A stretch of DNA of 64,000 nucleotides from Bacilli bacterium (GCA_017553685.1 JAFZKH010000001.1:58171-122170); one strand, 5' to 3'. Positions 34,112-45,323 are shown, counted from the first letter of the stretch. Notes: a model not told the origin generated them from the letters alone. Numbers and translations: made by a program.

Positions 34112-34444
34112 ATGAAAGACAAATTAGAAACAATATCAAATCTATTTGAAGGAAAAGAGATAAGAAGTATTTGGGATGAGAATAAAGAGGATTATTATTT
34201 TAGTGTAGTAGATGTAGTATATGCATTAACTGATTCATCTATACCTAAAAGATACTGGAGTGATTTAAAAAAAGATTTATTAAAAGAGGGAAGTCAACTG
34301 TACGAAAAAATAGTACAGTTGAAAATGAAAACAAAAGAAGATTTAGAGATGAAACTAGGAAGAAGTGTTATTTCTAAAGATAATAATCTTGATTATAAAT
34401 ATCCTAAAAATAATGATAAAATTGAAGAAAATAAAAACATATAA
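34112..34444 (+). CDS. Internally deleted BRO/DinD-like antirepressor remnant
   Basis: 110 residues. Residues 1-68 are the first half of a BRO-N domain (LFEGKEIRSIWDENKEDYYFSVVDVVYALT, then YWSDLKKDLLKEG and QLYEKIVQLKM). Residues 72-95 (KTKEDLEMKLGRSVISKDN) look like the extreme C-terminus of DinD-type proteins, which are normally over 250 residues. The joined frame is open and has a good SD (AAAGGGGG), so it is an in-frame internal deletion of roughly 150 residues. Full-length relatives are phage antirepressors or DNA-damage proteins. Located between ruvAB and queA with no phage genes nearby. Confidence 0.75.
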   Translation: MKDKLETISNLFEGKEIRSIWDENKEDYYFSVVDVVYALTDSSIPKRYWSDLKKDLLKEGSQLYEKIVQLKMKTKEDLEMKLGRSVISKDNNLDYKYPKNNDKIEENKNI

Positions 34445-34460
34445 TTTTATATGTTTTTTT
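34435..34460 (+). terminator. Terminator of the BRO-like gene
   Basis: AAACATATAA/TTATATGTTT (34435-34444, 34447-34456) containing the stop codon; T-tract. Confidence 0.85.
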
Positions 34461-34474
34461 ATTACTTTATATAG

Positions 34475-34480
34475 TATAAT
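34475..34480 (+). promoter_or_regulatory. -10 of queA-tgt
   Basis: TATAAT without the usual TG extension (TAG instead), 16 bases before the start codon. Confidence 0.5.
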
Positions 34481-34496
34481 ATCTTTGGTGATTTAA

Positions 34497-36665
<2,169 letters not shown>

Positions 36666-36666
<1 letters not shown>

Positions 36667-36673
36667 GTATAAT
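36666..36673 (+). promoter_or_regulatory. Promoter of secDF
   Basis: TG directly followed by TATAAT (36668-36673) at the end of the terminator T-tract. Confidence 0.55.
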
Positions 36674-36724
36674 TAATATTAGAGAAAAGAATATTAAAGG
36701 AATATAGAAGTAGGAGATGGATTT

Positions 36725-39445
36725 ATGAACACTTTAATTATTTGCGGAATTATATTAGCAGTTTATTTAGTATATTCTTTTGCAATATCAAAATTACTTA
36801 GAAAGGTTAATAAAAAGTGGTATTTAGGGTTTATACCTGTTGTTAATTTTATTGAATTATTAGAATTAGCAGAATACAAATGGTATAACATTTTAAAGTT
36901 TATTATTCCTCTTGGAATAATAGCAATATGTTACTTTGGAGGATTCAAAGAACAATTAATATATTTAATTGAAGGTTTTTCAGCATTATGCCTAGTATGG
37001 TATACTGCTATGCTTAAATATAGACTTTCAAAGAAATTTGGTAAAGGTATTTTATTTACAATTCTATTTATATTAATACCTGTAATACCATTTGTATTAC
37101 TTGGATTTGATAAGTCTAATTATGATTATAAACTTGAATTTACTTCAAGTAAGTTAAAATTCTTAACAGTATTTTTAACAGTATTTTCTTTAGTTGCATC
37201 ATTTACAATACTTATTCCAACTGTATTTGATAATATTACTAAAGGTTTAGATTTAGCTGGTGGATTTGAAATTCTATATAAAGTTTCACCTGCAGAAAAA
37301 GATGTTAAGCTTACTGAATCTATGGTAGAAGATACTTATAGAACAATGCTTAGAAGAATAGATACTTTAGGTGTATCAGAACCTGAAATTACAATTGAAG
37401 GAAAAGATAAAATAAGAGTTAAACTTGCAGGTATTTCTGATGTAGATACTGCAAGAAGTTATATTACATTAGCTGGAGAATTAACATTTAGAGATTCATC
37501 AGATAAAAAATTAATGGGTAAAGAAGTACTTAGTGGTTCAATGGCTGCTAAAGTATCACAAGATAGTAATGGTAGACCTGCTGTATCATTAAGTATTAAA
37601 GATAATGATACATTCTATAATGTTACATCTGAAATATCTAAAACAAGTGATCAATTAATAGTTATCTGGTTAGATTATAATCCTGAAACAGATAGTTATA
37701 AGACTGCTAACTGTGGACAATTTGATAACTTAGTAGAAGCTAAATGTTTATCTGCTGCTACAGTTTCTCAAGGATTTAGTAGTGATGTTATTATTCAAGG
37801 TAACTTTACTGAAGAACAAGTTCAAAATTTAGTAGACTTAATTAATTCAGGATCTAATAATGTTAAATTTAAAGAAATTTCTTCACAAACAGTAGGTTCT
37901 GCTTTTGGAGAAAATTCATTAGATAAAACTAAGATTGCTGGAGTAATCGGAATTGCATGTATTATTGCATTTATGATTCTTATTTATAACTTTGAAGGAT
38001 TCATTTCATCAAGTGTTATTCTTGTATATGCATTCTTCACATTCTTAATTTATTATTTAATTGATGGTGTATTAACACTTCCTGGTATTGCAGCATTAGT
38101 ACTTGGTGTTGGTATGGCTGTGGATGCTAATGTTATTACAGCAGAAAGAATTAAAGAAGAATTAAGAAAAGGTAAACCACTTAAAGAAGCTTATAAGAAT
38201 GGTGTTAAAAACTCATTTAGTTCAATATTAGATTCAAACGTAACTACATTTATAGTAGCAGTTATTCTATTTATATTTGGTACAAGTTCTGTTAAGGGAT
38301 TTGCTACAATGTTAATGATTAACATTGCTATGACAATGCTTATTGTAGTATTAGTTACTAGATTAATTACATATGTATTTATTAATACTGGATTCTTTAA
38401 TAATAGATTAAAATTATTTATTAATCAAAGTAAGAAAGAAATAGTTAAATCTACTGAAAGAGTAGATTCAAGATTTGAAAAGAAAATTAAATTTGATTTT
38501 GCTAAGAACTTTAAGAAGTTAATAATTATACCTGCAATTATATTATTAGTAGGTGTAGGATTTGCTATATTTAAAGGATTTAACTTTGGTATAGACTTTA
38601 CTGGTGGTACTGATATTACAGTTACATCTCAAAAAGCTTCATTAAAGAAAATTAATAAAACAGTTTCTGATTTAGGTTATACTGTTATTGAAAGTAGTGA
38701 ATCAGATGATAATTACTACATAAAAGTATCTGAAATTTTAACTGATGATGCTGTTACTGATACTAAGAATGCTATTAGTGAAAAATATGATGCATCAGTA
38801 GATATTTCAGTAGTATCTAATTTAGTTAAAAAAGATTTAATAAAGAATGCAATTAAAGCATTATTAATAGCTTTAGTAGGTATTATCCTATATATCACTA
38901 TTAGATATAAGTTTAGTTATGCTTTAGCAGCTATAATGGCATTATTACATGATTCTGTTATGGTAATTATGCTATTCTCAATCTTTAGAATTGAAATTAA
39001 TTCTATCTTTGTAGCAGCTATCCTAACAATTATTGGTTATTCAATTAACAACACAATAGTTATATTTGATAGATTAAGAGAAAATATTAAAAAACATTAT
39101 ATGTCTAAAGAGTTTGATGAAGTAAAACTTAAAGAAATAGCTAATGCAAGTATTAAAGAAACTATATTTAGATCTATTAATACAACAATTACAACATTAC
39201 TTCCAATTATTTGTTTAATTGTATTTGGTTCAAGAGAAATAATTGAATTTAATATTGCTATAGTTATTGGTTTAATTGTTGGATTATTCTCATCAGTATT
39301 CTTATCATGTTCATTCATGATTATTATTGAAAGAATGATAAATAAAAGTAAAAAGAAACAAGCTAAAAAAGCACCTAAGAAAGAAAATAAAAAAGAAACT
39401 AAAAGAAAGGTACAAGAATTAAGCGTAAAAGGAATTAATGCTTAA
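36725..39445 (+). CDS. secDF: Protein translocase SecDF with an N-terminal four-helix membrane module
   Basis: 906 residues. SecD and SecF are fused as in many Bacilli: SecD with GLDLAGGFEILYKV, the P1 periplasmic region, LVLGVGMAVDANVITAERI; SecF with GFNFGIDFTGGTDITV and IGYSINNTIVIFDRLRENI. The proton-driven complex pulls exported proteins out of SecYEG. Residues 1-135 are an extra module with about four membrane helices (KKWYLGFIPVVNFIELLELA, KYRLSKKFGKG, LIPVIPFVLLGFDKSNY) resembling DUF5684-type proteins; SecD TM1 comes only after it. The C-terminus is Lys-rich. Confidence 0.95.
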   Translation: MNTLIICGIILAVYLVYSFAISKLLRKVNKKWYLGFIPVVNFIELLELAEYKWYNILKFIIPLGIIAICYFGGFKEQLIYLIEGFSALCLVWYTAMLKYRLSKKFGKGILFTILFILIPVIPFVLLGFDKSNYDYKLEFTSSKLKFLTVFLTVFSLVASFTILIPTVFDNITKGLDLAGGFEILYKVSPAEKDVKLTESMVEDTYRTMLRRIDTLGVSEPEITIEGKDKIRVKLAGISDVDTARSYITLAGELTFRDSSDKKLMGKEVLSGSMAAKVSQDSNGRPAVSLSIKDNDTFYNVTSEISKTSDQLIVIWLDYNPETDSYKTANCGQFDNLVEAKCLSAATVSQGFSSDVIIQGNFTEEQVQNLVDLINSGSNNVKFKEISSQTVGSAFGENSLDKTKIAGVIGIACIIAFMILIYNFEGFISSSVILVYAFFTFLIYYLIDGVLTLPGIAALVLGVGMAVDANVITAERIKEELRKGKPLKEAYKNGVKNSFSSILDSNVTTFIVAVILFIFGTSSVKGFATMLMINIAMTMLIVVLVTRLITYVFINTGFFNNRLKLFINQSKKEIVKSTERVDSRFEKKIKFDFAKNFKKLIIIPAIILLVGVGFAIFKGFNFGIDFTGGTDITVTSQKASLKKINKTVSDLGYTVIESSESDDNYYIKVSEILTDDAVTDTKNAISEKYDASVDISVVSNLVKKDLIKNAIKALLIALVGIILYITIRYKFSYALAAIMALLHDSVMVIMLFSIFRIEINSIFVAAILTIIGYSINNTIVIFDRLRENIKKHYMSKEFDEVKLKEIANASIKETIFRSINTTITTLLPIICLIVFGSREIIEFNIAIVIGLIVGLFSSVFLSCSFMIIIERMINKSKKKQAKKAPKKENKKETKRKVQELSVKGINA

Positions 39446-39454
39446 TTCTTTTTT
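39432..39454 (+). terminator. Terminator of secDF
   Basis: GAATTAA/TTAATTC (39432-39438, 39442-39448) with six T; overlaps the stop codon. Short stem, so read-through into rel is possible. Confidence 0.65.
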
Positions 39455-39475
39455 CTCAAAGAGAGGAGAATAAAA

Positions 39476-41623
39476 ATGGAAAAGAGACTCGAAATAGATA
39501 ATATTTCTGAGCTTATTGAGGCCGTTAAAGAATATATAGATGATGATGAAGTAACTAAGAATCTATGTAGAGCTTATGATTATGCTTCTATAGTACATAA
39601 GAATGATATTAGACTTAGTGGTGAATCATATATGCATCATCCACTTAATGTTGCATATACATTAACTAAATTAAATGCTGATCCAGATACATTATGTGCA
39701 GCATTACTTCATGATACTTTATATATTGGTAACGCTACATTAGAAGACATTAAAGAAAAATTTGGTGATGATATAGCAGACCTTGTTAATGGTATTACTA
39801 AGATTAACAAATTAAATTTATCTGCTGATACAGAAGACCATATCAATTATTATAAAAAGATAATAGTAGGTCTATCTGAAGATGTACGTATTATTATTAT
39901 AAAACTTGCTGAAAGATGTCAAAATATGAGAACTTTATGGGCTATTCCTGAAGATAAACGTAGAGAAAAATCTAAAGAAACATTAGAAATATTAGTTCCT
40001 ATAGCTCATAGACTTGGACTTGGTGAATTAAAGACTGAACTTGAAGTTTTATCATTAAAATACTATAAACCAAATGAATTTATATCAGTTGAAGAACAAT
40101 TAGATAATACAGAAGAGGAAAGACAACAAATAGTAGATAATATGATTAAAGAAGTATCTAAGATATTGGATGCTAATAACATAGAATACGAAATAAAGGG
40201 TAGAGCTAAATCAATTTATTCTATATATAATAAATTATCTAAGGGTAAGAAATTCTCTGAAATATACGATTTATATGCCCTTAGAGTACTTGTTAATACT
40301 GTTCCTGAATGTTACCAAGTAATGGGTATTATTCACTCTGTATTTAAACCTATGCCAAAAAGAATTAAAGACTATATAGCAAACCCTAAAACAAATATGT
40401 ATCAATCTATTCATACAACAGTATTTGGTCCTTTTGATAAGTTATATGAGATTCAAATTAGAACATATGAAATGGATAGAATAGCAGAAAAAGGTATTGC
40501 ATCACATTGGTCATATAAAGAAAAAGGTAAAGGTCTTCAAGATAACATGGAACAAAAACTTCAAATGTTTAGAAATATCATGGAAATCAATGAAGAAAAT
40601 GAGTCTGCTAATGACTTTGTAAGTACTGTTAAGAATGAAGTATTAGGTAATAGTATATATGTTTATACTCCTAGAGGAGATGTATTTGAACTTCCAAAAG
40701 GAAGTACTCCAATAGACTTTGCTTATAGAGTTCATACTGGTGTTGGAGAAAAGATGGTAGGAGCCCTAATTAATGATTCTATTGCTAAATTAGATCAAGA
40801 ATTAGAGTCTGGAGATATAGTTAAAATTATTACTAATAAAAATGCTACTCCATCAATTGAATGGATTAATATGGCTAAAACTTCTCAAGCTAAAAGTAAG
40901 ATTAAAGCTTATTTTACTAAGATGGATAAAGTAGAAGCTATTACTAAAGGTAAAGATTTATTCTTAAAAGAAATTAGAAGAAGAAAATGCTCTATTAATG
41001 ATGTAATGGATAAGTTAGATGTTATTCTATCTAATTTAAAACTTGAAAGTGAAGATGATCTTTATTATTCAATTGGAGTAGGTAAATATACATCTATTCA
41101 AACAGTAAATATTGCATTTAAAGAAGAAGAAACAAAAGAAGATTTTGTATTAGATAAGATTCTTAATAAACAAGATACATCTAGTGATTATAAGAATGAT
41201 ATACTGGTTAGTAATATATCTGATATTAAAGTTACATTAGCTAAGGGATGTAAACCTATAAAGGGAGATCCTATTATAGGATATATATCTAGAGGTCAAG
41301 GTGTAATTATTCACCATAAAGACTGCAAAAATGTATCTCATGATGAAAGAGTAATAGAAGTTAAGTGGAATGAAAATACTACTAGAAAATATGAAACTCA
41401 AATAAATATAGTTGCTGTTAATAAAGAAAATACATTAGTAGATATTATTAATACAGCATCATCAAATAATATTTCAGTATCTAAAGTAAACACTATTTAT
41501 AATCAAGATACTAATACGTATGAGTTAAATATTAAAGTATCTGATTTAGAAACTCTTAATAAATTCTTTGCTAATTTAAAAAGAAATAGTGATATTAAAT
41601 CAGTTGAAAGGGTATTTGTATGA
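39476..41623 (+). CDS. relA: Rel-type (p)ppGpp synthetase with degenerate hydrolase domain
   Basis: 715 residues, long Rel/RelA/SpoT form: HD domain, synthetase, TGS (YVYTPRGDVFELPKGSTPIDFAY), zinc-finger region and ACT. Synthetase motifs are intact (GRAKSIYSIYNKL, EIYDLYALRV, KPMPKRIKDYIANPKTNMYQS, EIQIRTYEMD). The hydrolase active site is not: HDxxED reads HDTLYI (79-84), so the Glu-Asp pair is lost, and KLADRLHN reads KLAERCQN (143-150). The first HD histidine region (MHHPLNVA) remains. The enzyme should make but not efficiently degrade (p)ppGpp. It ends in TGA and overlaps dtd by four bases. Confidence 0.93.
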   Translation: MEKRLEIDNISELIEAVKEYIDDDEVTKNLCRAYDYASIVHKNDIRLSGESYMHHPLNVAYTLTKLNADPDTLCAALLHDTLYIGNATLEDIKEKFGDDIADLVNGITKINKLNLSADTEDHINYYKKIIVGLSEDVRIIIIKLAERCQNMRTLWAIPEDKRREKSKETLEILVPIAHRLGLGELKTELEVLSLKYYKPNEFISVEEQLDNTEEERQQIVDNMIKEVSKILDANNIEYEIKGRAKSIYSIYNKLSKGKKFSEIYDLYALRVLVNTVPECYQVMGIIHSVFKPMPKRIKDYIANPKTNMYQSIHTTVFGPFDKLYEIQIRTYEMDRIAEKGIASHWSYKEKGKGLQDNMEQKLQMFRNIMEINEENESANDFVSTVKNEVLGNSIYVYTPRGDVFELPKGSTPIDFAYRVHTGVGEKMVGALINDSIAKLDQELESGDIVKIITNKNATPSIEWINMAKTSQAKSKIKAYFTKMDKVEAITKGKDLFLKEIRRRKCSINDVMDKLDVILSNLKLESEDDLYYSIGVGKYTSIQTVNIAFKEEETKEDFVLDKILNKQDTSSDYKNDILVSNISDIKVTLAKGCKPIKGDPIIGYISRGQGVIIHHKDCKNVSHDERVIEVKWNENTTRKYETQINIVAVNKENTLVDIINTASSNNISVSKVNTIYNQDTNTYELNIKVSDLETLNKFFANLKRNSDIKSVERVFV

Positions 41624-42066
41624 GAGTAGTTATACAAAGAGTAACTGAGGCATCAGTAAACGTTAATAATTCATATACTGAAAGTATAGATAAAGGGTAT
41701 ATGATATTACTTGGAATATGTAATGGAGACACTACTGATGATTTAGAATACTTAGTATCTAAAATAGAAAAGCTAAGAATATTTGAAGATGATAATCAAA
41801 AAATGAATCTTAGTATTAAAGATATAAATGGTGAAATACTTTTAATTAGTCAATTTACTTTGTATGCTAATACTAAAGATGGAAATAGACCATCATTTAC
41901 TGATTCAATGAAGTTTGATGAAGCAAATAAAATGTATGAAGTATTTAAAGAAAGATTAAAAGAAACTAATATACCATTTAAAACTGGTGAGTTTGGAGCA
42001 AACATGAAAGTTAGTTTAATAAATGATGGACCAGTTACTATAATAATTGATTCTAAGGATCGTTAA
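41620..42066 (+). CDS. dtd: D-aminoacyl-tRNA deacylase
   Basis: 148 residues. Dtd removes D-amino acids (and glycine from tRNA-Ala) from tRNA. Motifs: MRVVIQRVTEASV, ISQFTLYANTKDGNRPSF, and the Gly-cisPro-type motif NDGPVTIIID. Starts by ATGA overlap with rel, the conserved rel-dtd pair of Bacillota. Confidence 0.96.
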   Translation: MRVVIQRVTEASVNVNNSYTESIDKGYMILLGICNGDTTDDLEYLVSKIEKLRIFEDDNQKMNLSIKDINGEILLISQFTLYANTKDGNRPSFTDSMKFDEANKMYEVFKERLKETNIPFKTGEFGANMKVSLINDGPVTIIIDSKDR

Positions 42067-42070
42067 GATA

Positions 42071-42098
42071 TAGACAATTATTATAAAAATGTTATAAT
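42071..42098 (+). promoter_or_regulatory. Promoter of the gene at 42124
   Basis: TAGACA, 16-base spacer, extended -10 TG-T-TATAAT (42090-42098). Confidence 0.62.
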
Positions 42099-42123
42099 AA
42101 TATTGCAAGAAAGGGATAATAAA

Positions 42124-42549
42124 ATGAAAAAAGAAACAATAACAGGTATTAGTAAACAATATGAACCAATACTTATTTATTTAGTAAGTTTACTTGGATT
42201 TATATTCTCATTTTTAAAAGACGAAGTAGATAAAGAAGTTAGATGGACTTATAACCAAGCAGGAGCTATATTTATGGTTTATGCTGGTATTGGTGTAGTT
42301 AGTTCTTCAATGGTATTTATACCAGTTGTAGGATGGGCTTTATCATTAGTTTTATGGATGGCTGAAGTAGCAGTTCTAGTATTTACTATTATTGCTTTAA
42401 TTAAAGCTTGTCAAGGTGAACATTATGAAATTCCATTATTAGCAGATTTAGCTAAATCTATTTGGAAATGGGAAGAACCTGTAAAAAAAGATACTAAAAA
42501 GATTAAAGATGCAGAAATTAAATCAGAAAAGAAAACTGCAAAGAAATAA
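42124..42549 (+). CDS. DUF4870-like membrane protein
   Basis: 141 residues from ATG 42124 (SD AAAGGG; the TTG at 42103 lies upstream of the SD). Three membrane segments (about 14-32, 45-70, 75-98) with the DUF4870-type pattern EPILIYLVSLLGFIFSFLKDE, VRWTYNQAGAIFMVYAGIG and ACQGEHYEIPLLADLAKSIW, and a Lys-rich tail. The family has no established biochemical role. Placed just upstream of murG with its own promoter and terminator. Confidence 0.8.
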   Translation: MKKETITGISKQYEPILIYLVSLLGFIFSFLKDEVDKEVRWTYNQAGAIFMVYAGIGVVSSSMVFIPVVGWALSLVLWMAEVAVLVFTIIALIKACQGEHYEIPLLADLAKSIWKWEEPVKKDTKKIKDAEIKSEKKTAKK

Positions 42550-42555
42550 TAAAGT

Positions 42556-42582
42556 AAGAAGATAAATATATCTTCTTTTTTT
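42556..42582 (+). terminator. Terminator before murG
   Basis: AAGAAGATA AATA TATCTTCTT (42556-42577), T-tract. Confidence 0.87.
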
Positions 42583-42588
42583 GTGCTA

Positions 42589-42597
42589 TGGTATAAT
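42589..42597 (+). promoter_or_regulatory. Extended -10 promoter of murG-murB-divIB
   Basis: TG-G-TATAAT, 15 bases before the murG ATG. Confidence 0.68.
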
Positions 42598-42612
42598 GAA
42601 AGTGGTGATAAT

Positions 42613-43695
42613 ATGAAAGTTTTAATATCTGCTGGAGGTACAGGAGGACATATATATCCTGCACTAGCAATTGTAGATAAAATATTAGAAAAAGATAAAA
42701 AGGCAGAATTTTTATATATTGGAACTACTAATAGAATGGAAAAAGATATTATTCCTGAAAGAGGATTACCATTCTTTGGAATAGAAGTATATGGTCTTAA
42801 GAGAAGTTTTAAACCAAAAGATATAGTATTTAATATAAAAGCTATATTTAAGTATTTAAAGAGTACTTCTATAGTTAAAAAGAAAATAAAAGAATTTAAT
42901 CCTGATATAGTTGTTGGGGCAGGTGGTTATATAACTGCACCTGTTATTAAGATGGCTAAAAAACTAGGATATAAAACTATAGTTCATGAACAAAATAGTA
43001 TTCTTGGTTTATCTAATAAGATGAATTTAAAGTATACAGACACTTTATGTACTTCTTTTAAAGATATGAAGGTAGATAAGTGTAATTATGTATATACAGG
43101 AAATCCTACTTCAGAAAGTGCTAAAAATGCCTCTAAAATGGATTTAAAAGAACTAGGTATTAATAATAATAAAAAGACTGTAATAATAGTTATGGGTTCT
43201 TTAGGATCTATGACTGTTAGTAATGTTTTAAAAGAATCTTTAACTAAATTTGATGATAGTTATAATACTATTATTATTACTGGTAAAGATTATTATGATT
43301 CATACTTAGGTTTAGAAAAAGGAGATAATGTATATTTATTTCCATATATGAATAATTTTTCATCTCTTATGAAATCATGTGATTTAATTGTTACAAGAGC
43401 AGGAGCTTCAACTATTTCAGAAATAGCTGCTACTAATACTCCTACAATCTTTGTACCAAGTCCATATGTTACTGAGAATCATCAATATAAGAATGCGATG
43501 TCTTTAGTTAATGATAATGCAGCATTAATACTTGAGGAAAAAGATTTGACAGTAGATTCACTTGTTAATATGATTAATAATACTATTAATGATGATGATA
43601 AAATAAAAGAATTAAAGAAGAATTTATCTAAGTTTGAAATAGATAATTCAGCAGAAAAAATATATAACGAAATAATAAAATTAATAAAGGAATAA
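42613..43695 (+). CDS. murG: UDP-GlcNAc:lipid I GlcNAc transferase MurG
   Basis: 360 residues from ATG 42613 (SD GGTG). MurG adds GlcNAc to lipid I to form lipid II at the inner membrane face. Motifs: ISAGGTGGHIYPALAI, IVVGAGGYITAPVI, VHEQNSILGLSNK, VMGSLGSMTVSNVL and VTRAGASTISEIAATNTPTIFVP. GT-B fold, normal length. murB starts two bases after the stop. Confidence 0.97.
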   Translation: MKVLISAGGTGGHIYPALAIVDKILEKDKKAEFLYIGTTNRMEKDIIPERGLPFFGIEVYGLKRSFKPKDIVFNIKAIFKYLKSTSIVKKKIKEFNPDIVVGAGGYITAPVIKMAKKLGYKTIVHEQNSILGLSNKMNLKYTDTLCTSFKDMKVDKCNYVYTGNPTSESAKNASKMDLKELGINNNKKTVIIVMGSLGSMTVSNVLKESLTKFDDSYNTIIITGKDYYDSYLGLEKGDNVYLFPYMNNFSSLMKSCDLIVTRAGASTISEIAATNTPTIFVPSPYVTENHQYKNAMSLVNDNAALILEEKDLTVDSLVNMINNTINDDDKIKELKKNLSKFEIDNSAEKIYNEIIKLIKE

Positions 43696-43697
43696 TT

Positions 43698-44594
43698 ATG
43701 AATAATGTAATATCTAAATTAGATGATAGTTATAAAATATTAGATAATCAAGATTTAAGTAAATATACTACTTATAAAGTAGGAGGAATAGCTAAATATA
43801 TTATTTATCCTGCATCTATAGATAAATTAGTAGAATTAGTTAAATTACTTAGAGAAAATAATATTAAATTTAAAGTAATGGGTAATGGATCTAATCTTAT
43901 ATTTTCATCTAAAGAATATGATGGTGTAATAATTAAATTAAATAACTTAAATAATGTTACTATTGAAGATAATATAGTTACTGTAGAAGCAGGATATCCT
44001 GCTATTAAATTAGCTCTAGAAACAGCTAATATGGGCTTATCTGGTCTTGAATTTGCATCTGGTATACCAGGAGCAATAGGAGGCTTAACTTATATGAATG
44101 CTGGTGCTTATTTAAGTGAAATGTCTAAAATAGTAGATGAAGTAACAGTATTGGACAAAGACAATAATGTAATTACTTTAAAGAATAAAGATATGAATTT
44201 TTCTTATAGAAGTAGTATATGTAAAGAAAAAGAGTATATTGTTTTAAAAGTTAAACTTATATTAGAACATGGTAATAAAGATAGTATTCTTGCTTTAATA
44301 GAAGATAGAAAAAGAAGAAGAATAGAATCTCAACCACTAGAATATCCATCAGCAGGTTCAGTATTTAGAAATCCTGAAGGATTATTCTCTGGTAAATTAA
44401 TAGAAGACCTAGGATTAAAAGGATATTCTATAGGAGGAGCAACAGTATCTAAAAAACATGCTAATTTTATAATAAATGAAAATAATGCTTCAGGAGAAGA
44501 TATTAGAAACCTAATTCTATATATTAAACAAAGAGTTAAAGAAAAATATGGTATAGATTTAATTATTGAACAAGAATTTGTTAATTGGGAGTAA
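43698..44594 (+). CDS. murB: UDP-N-acetylenolpyruvoylglucosamine reductase MurB
   Basis: 298 residues. FAD/NADPH enzyme making UDP-MurNAc. FAD-binding motifs VMGNGSNLIFS and SGIPGAIGGLTYMNAGAY; catalytic serine in SAGSVFRNP; FSYRSSI and ASGEDIRNLI near the C-terminus. Type II MurB (no Tyr loop), as in Bacillota. Between murG and divIB, an arrangement common in Bacilli. Confidence 0.97.
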   Translation: MNNVISKLDDSYKILDNQDLSKYTTYKVGGIAKYIIYPASIDKLVELVKLLRENNIKFKVMGNGSNLIFSSKEYDGVIIKLNNLNNVTIEDNIVTVEAGYPAIKLALETANMGLSGLEFASGIPGAIGGLTYMNAGAYLSEMSKIVDEVTVLDKDNNVITLKNKDMNFSYRSSICKEKEYIVLKVKLILEHGNKDSILALIEDRKRRRIESQPLEYPSAGSVFRNPEGLFSGKLIEDLGLKGYSIGGATVSKKHANFIINENNASGEDIRNLILYIKQRVKEKYGIDLIIEQEFVNWE

Positions 44595-44596
44595 TT

Positions 44597-45262
44597 ATGA
44601 AAAAGAAAAAGAAGAAAAGGAAATTAAAAAAAGTATTTGTATTTATTTTTTCTATATTTATAATAGGTGCTATTATATTTCTTTTGTCTTTAGTAAAAGT
44701 AAAGGGGTATTATGTTTTAGGTAATAGTTATGTAGATGAAGATACTATTCTAGAAACATGTAATCTAGATGAAGATACATCTTACTTTTTGACTTGGTCT
44801 TTCTTAATTAATAATAAATGTAAACATAATAGTATGATAAAGACTGTTAAAGTAGATCATACTAAAACATTTGAAATAAAGCTTATAGTAGAAGAATATA
44901 AAGTATTATTTAAATATAATAATTATGCTATTAATGAACTAGGTAAGAAGATAGATTCACCTAATGAAGATGCACCTGTGCTTATTAATAAAGTAAGTGA
45001 TAAAGAAATATATAATAAATTTATTAAAAAAATGAATAAAGTAGATAGTGAAATCCTTAGTATAGTATCAGATATTAAATATGATCCTAATGATGTTGAT
45101 AATGAAAGATTCTTATTTTATATGAATGATGGTAATATGGTATATGTTACTTTAAGTAAGATATCTAAGATTAATTCTTATCCATCTATTACTAAAACTA
45201 TTGGAAATAGAAAAGGAGTTTTATATTTAGACTATGGGAATTATTTTGTTCCTATGGAATAA
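44597..45262 (+). CDS. divIB: Cell division protein DivIB/FtsQ
   Basis: 221 residues from ATG 44597 (GGGAG in the murB end; the TTG at 44585 overlaps murB). Very basic N-terminus (KKKKKKRKLKK), one membrane helix (about 17-38), POTRA-like segment VKVKGYYVLGNSYVDEDTIL and a beta domain ending KGVLYLDYGNYFVP. Sequence is divergent; identification rests on topology, POTRA motif and position between murB and ftsA. The protein bridges the divisome with FtsL and DivIC. The C-terminal codons form part of the terminator. Confidence 0.85.
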   Translation: MKKKKKKRKLKKVFVFIFSIFIIGAIIFLLSLVKVKGYYVLGNSYVDEDTILETCNLDEDTSYFLTWSFLINNKCKHNSMIKTVKVDHTKTFEIKLIVEEYKVLFKYNNYAINELGKKIDSPNEDAPVLINKVSDKEIYNKFIKKMNKVDSEILSIVSDIKYDPNDVDNERFLFYMNDGNMVYVTLSKISKINSYPSITKTIGNRKGVLYLDYGNYFVPME

Positions 45263-45280
45263 AACTCTTTTTTTTTATTA
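45213..45280 (+). terminator. Long nested terminator inside the divIB end
   Basis: Outer stem GAGTTTTAT (about 45216-45224) with ATAAAACTC (about 45259-45267), enclosing an inner stem ATGGGAA/TTCCTAT (about 45234-45255); a long T-tract follows. Both left arms are coding sequence. Confidence 0.65.
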
Positions 45281-45287
45281 AAAAAAA

Positions 45288-45296
45288 TGGTATAAT
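45288..45296 (+). promoter_or_regulatory. Extended -10 promoter of ftsAZ
   Basis: TG-G-TATAAT; start codon of ftsA 27 bases downstream behind GAGAGG. Confidence 0.68.
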
Positions 45297-45323
45297 ATTA
45301 CTAATAATAGAGAGGTATTCTTT

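Noticed and set aside
34112..34444. An active prophage near ruvAB
   Set aside because: Only the shortened BRO-like gene is present; no integrase, capsid, lysis genes or attachment repeats flank it.
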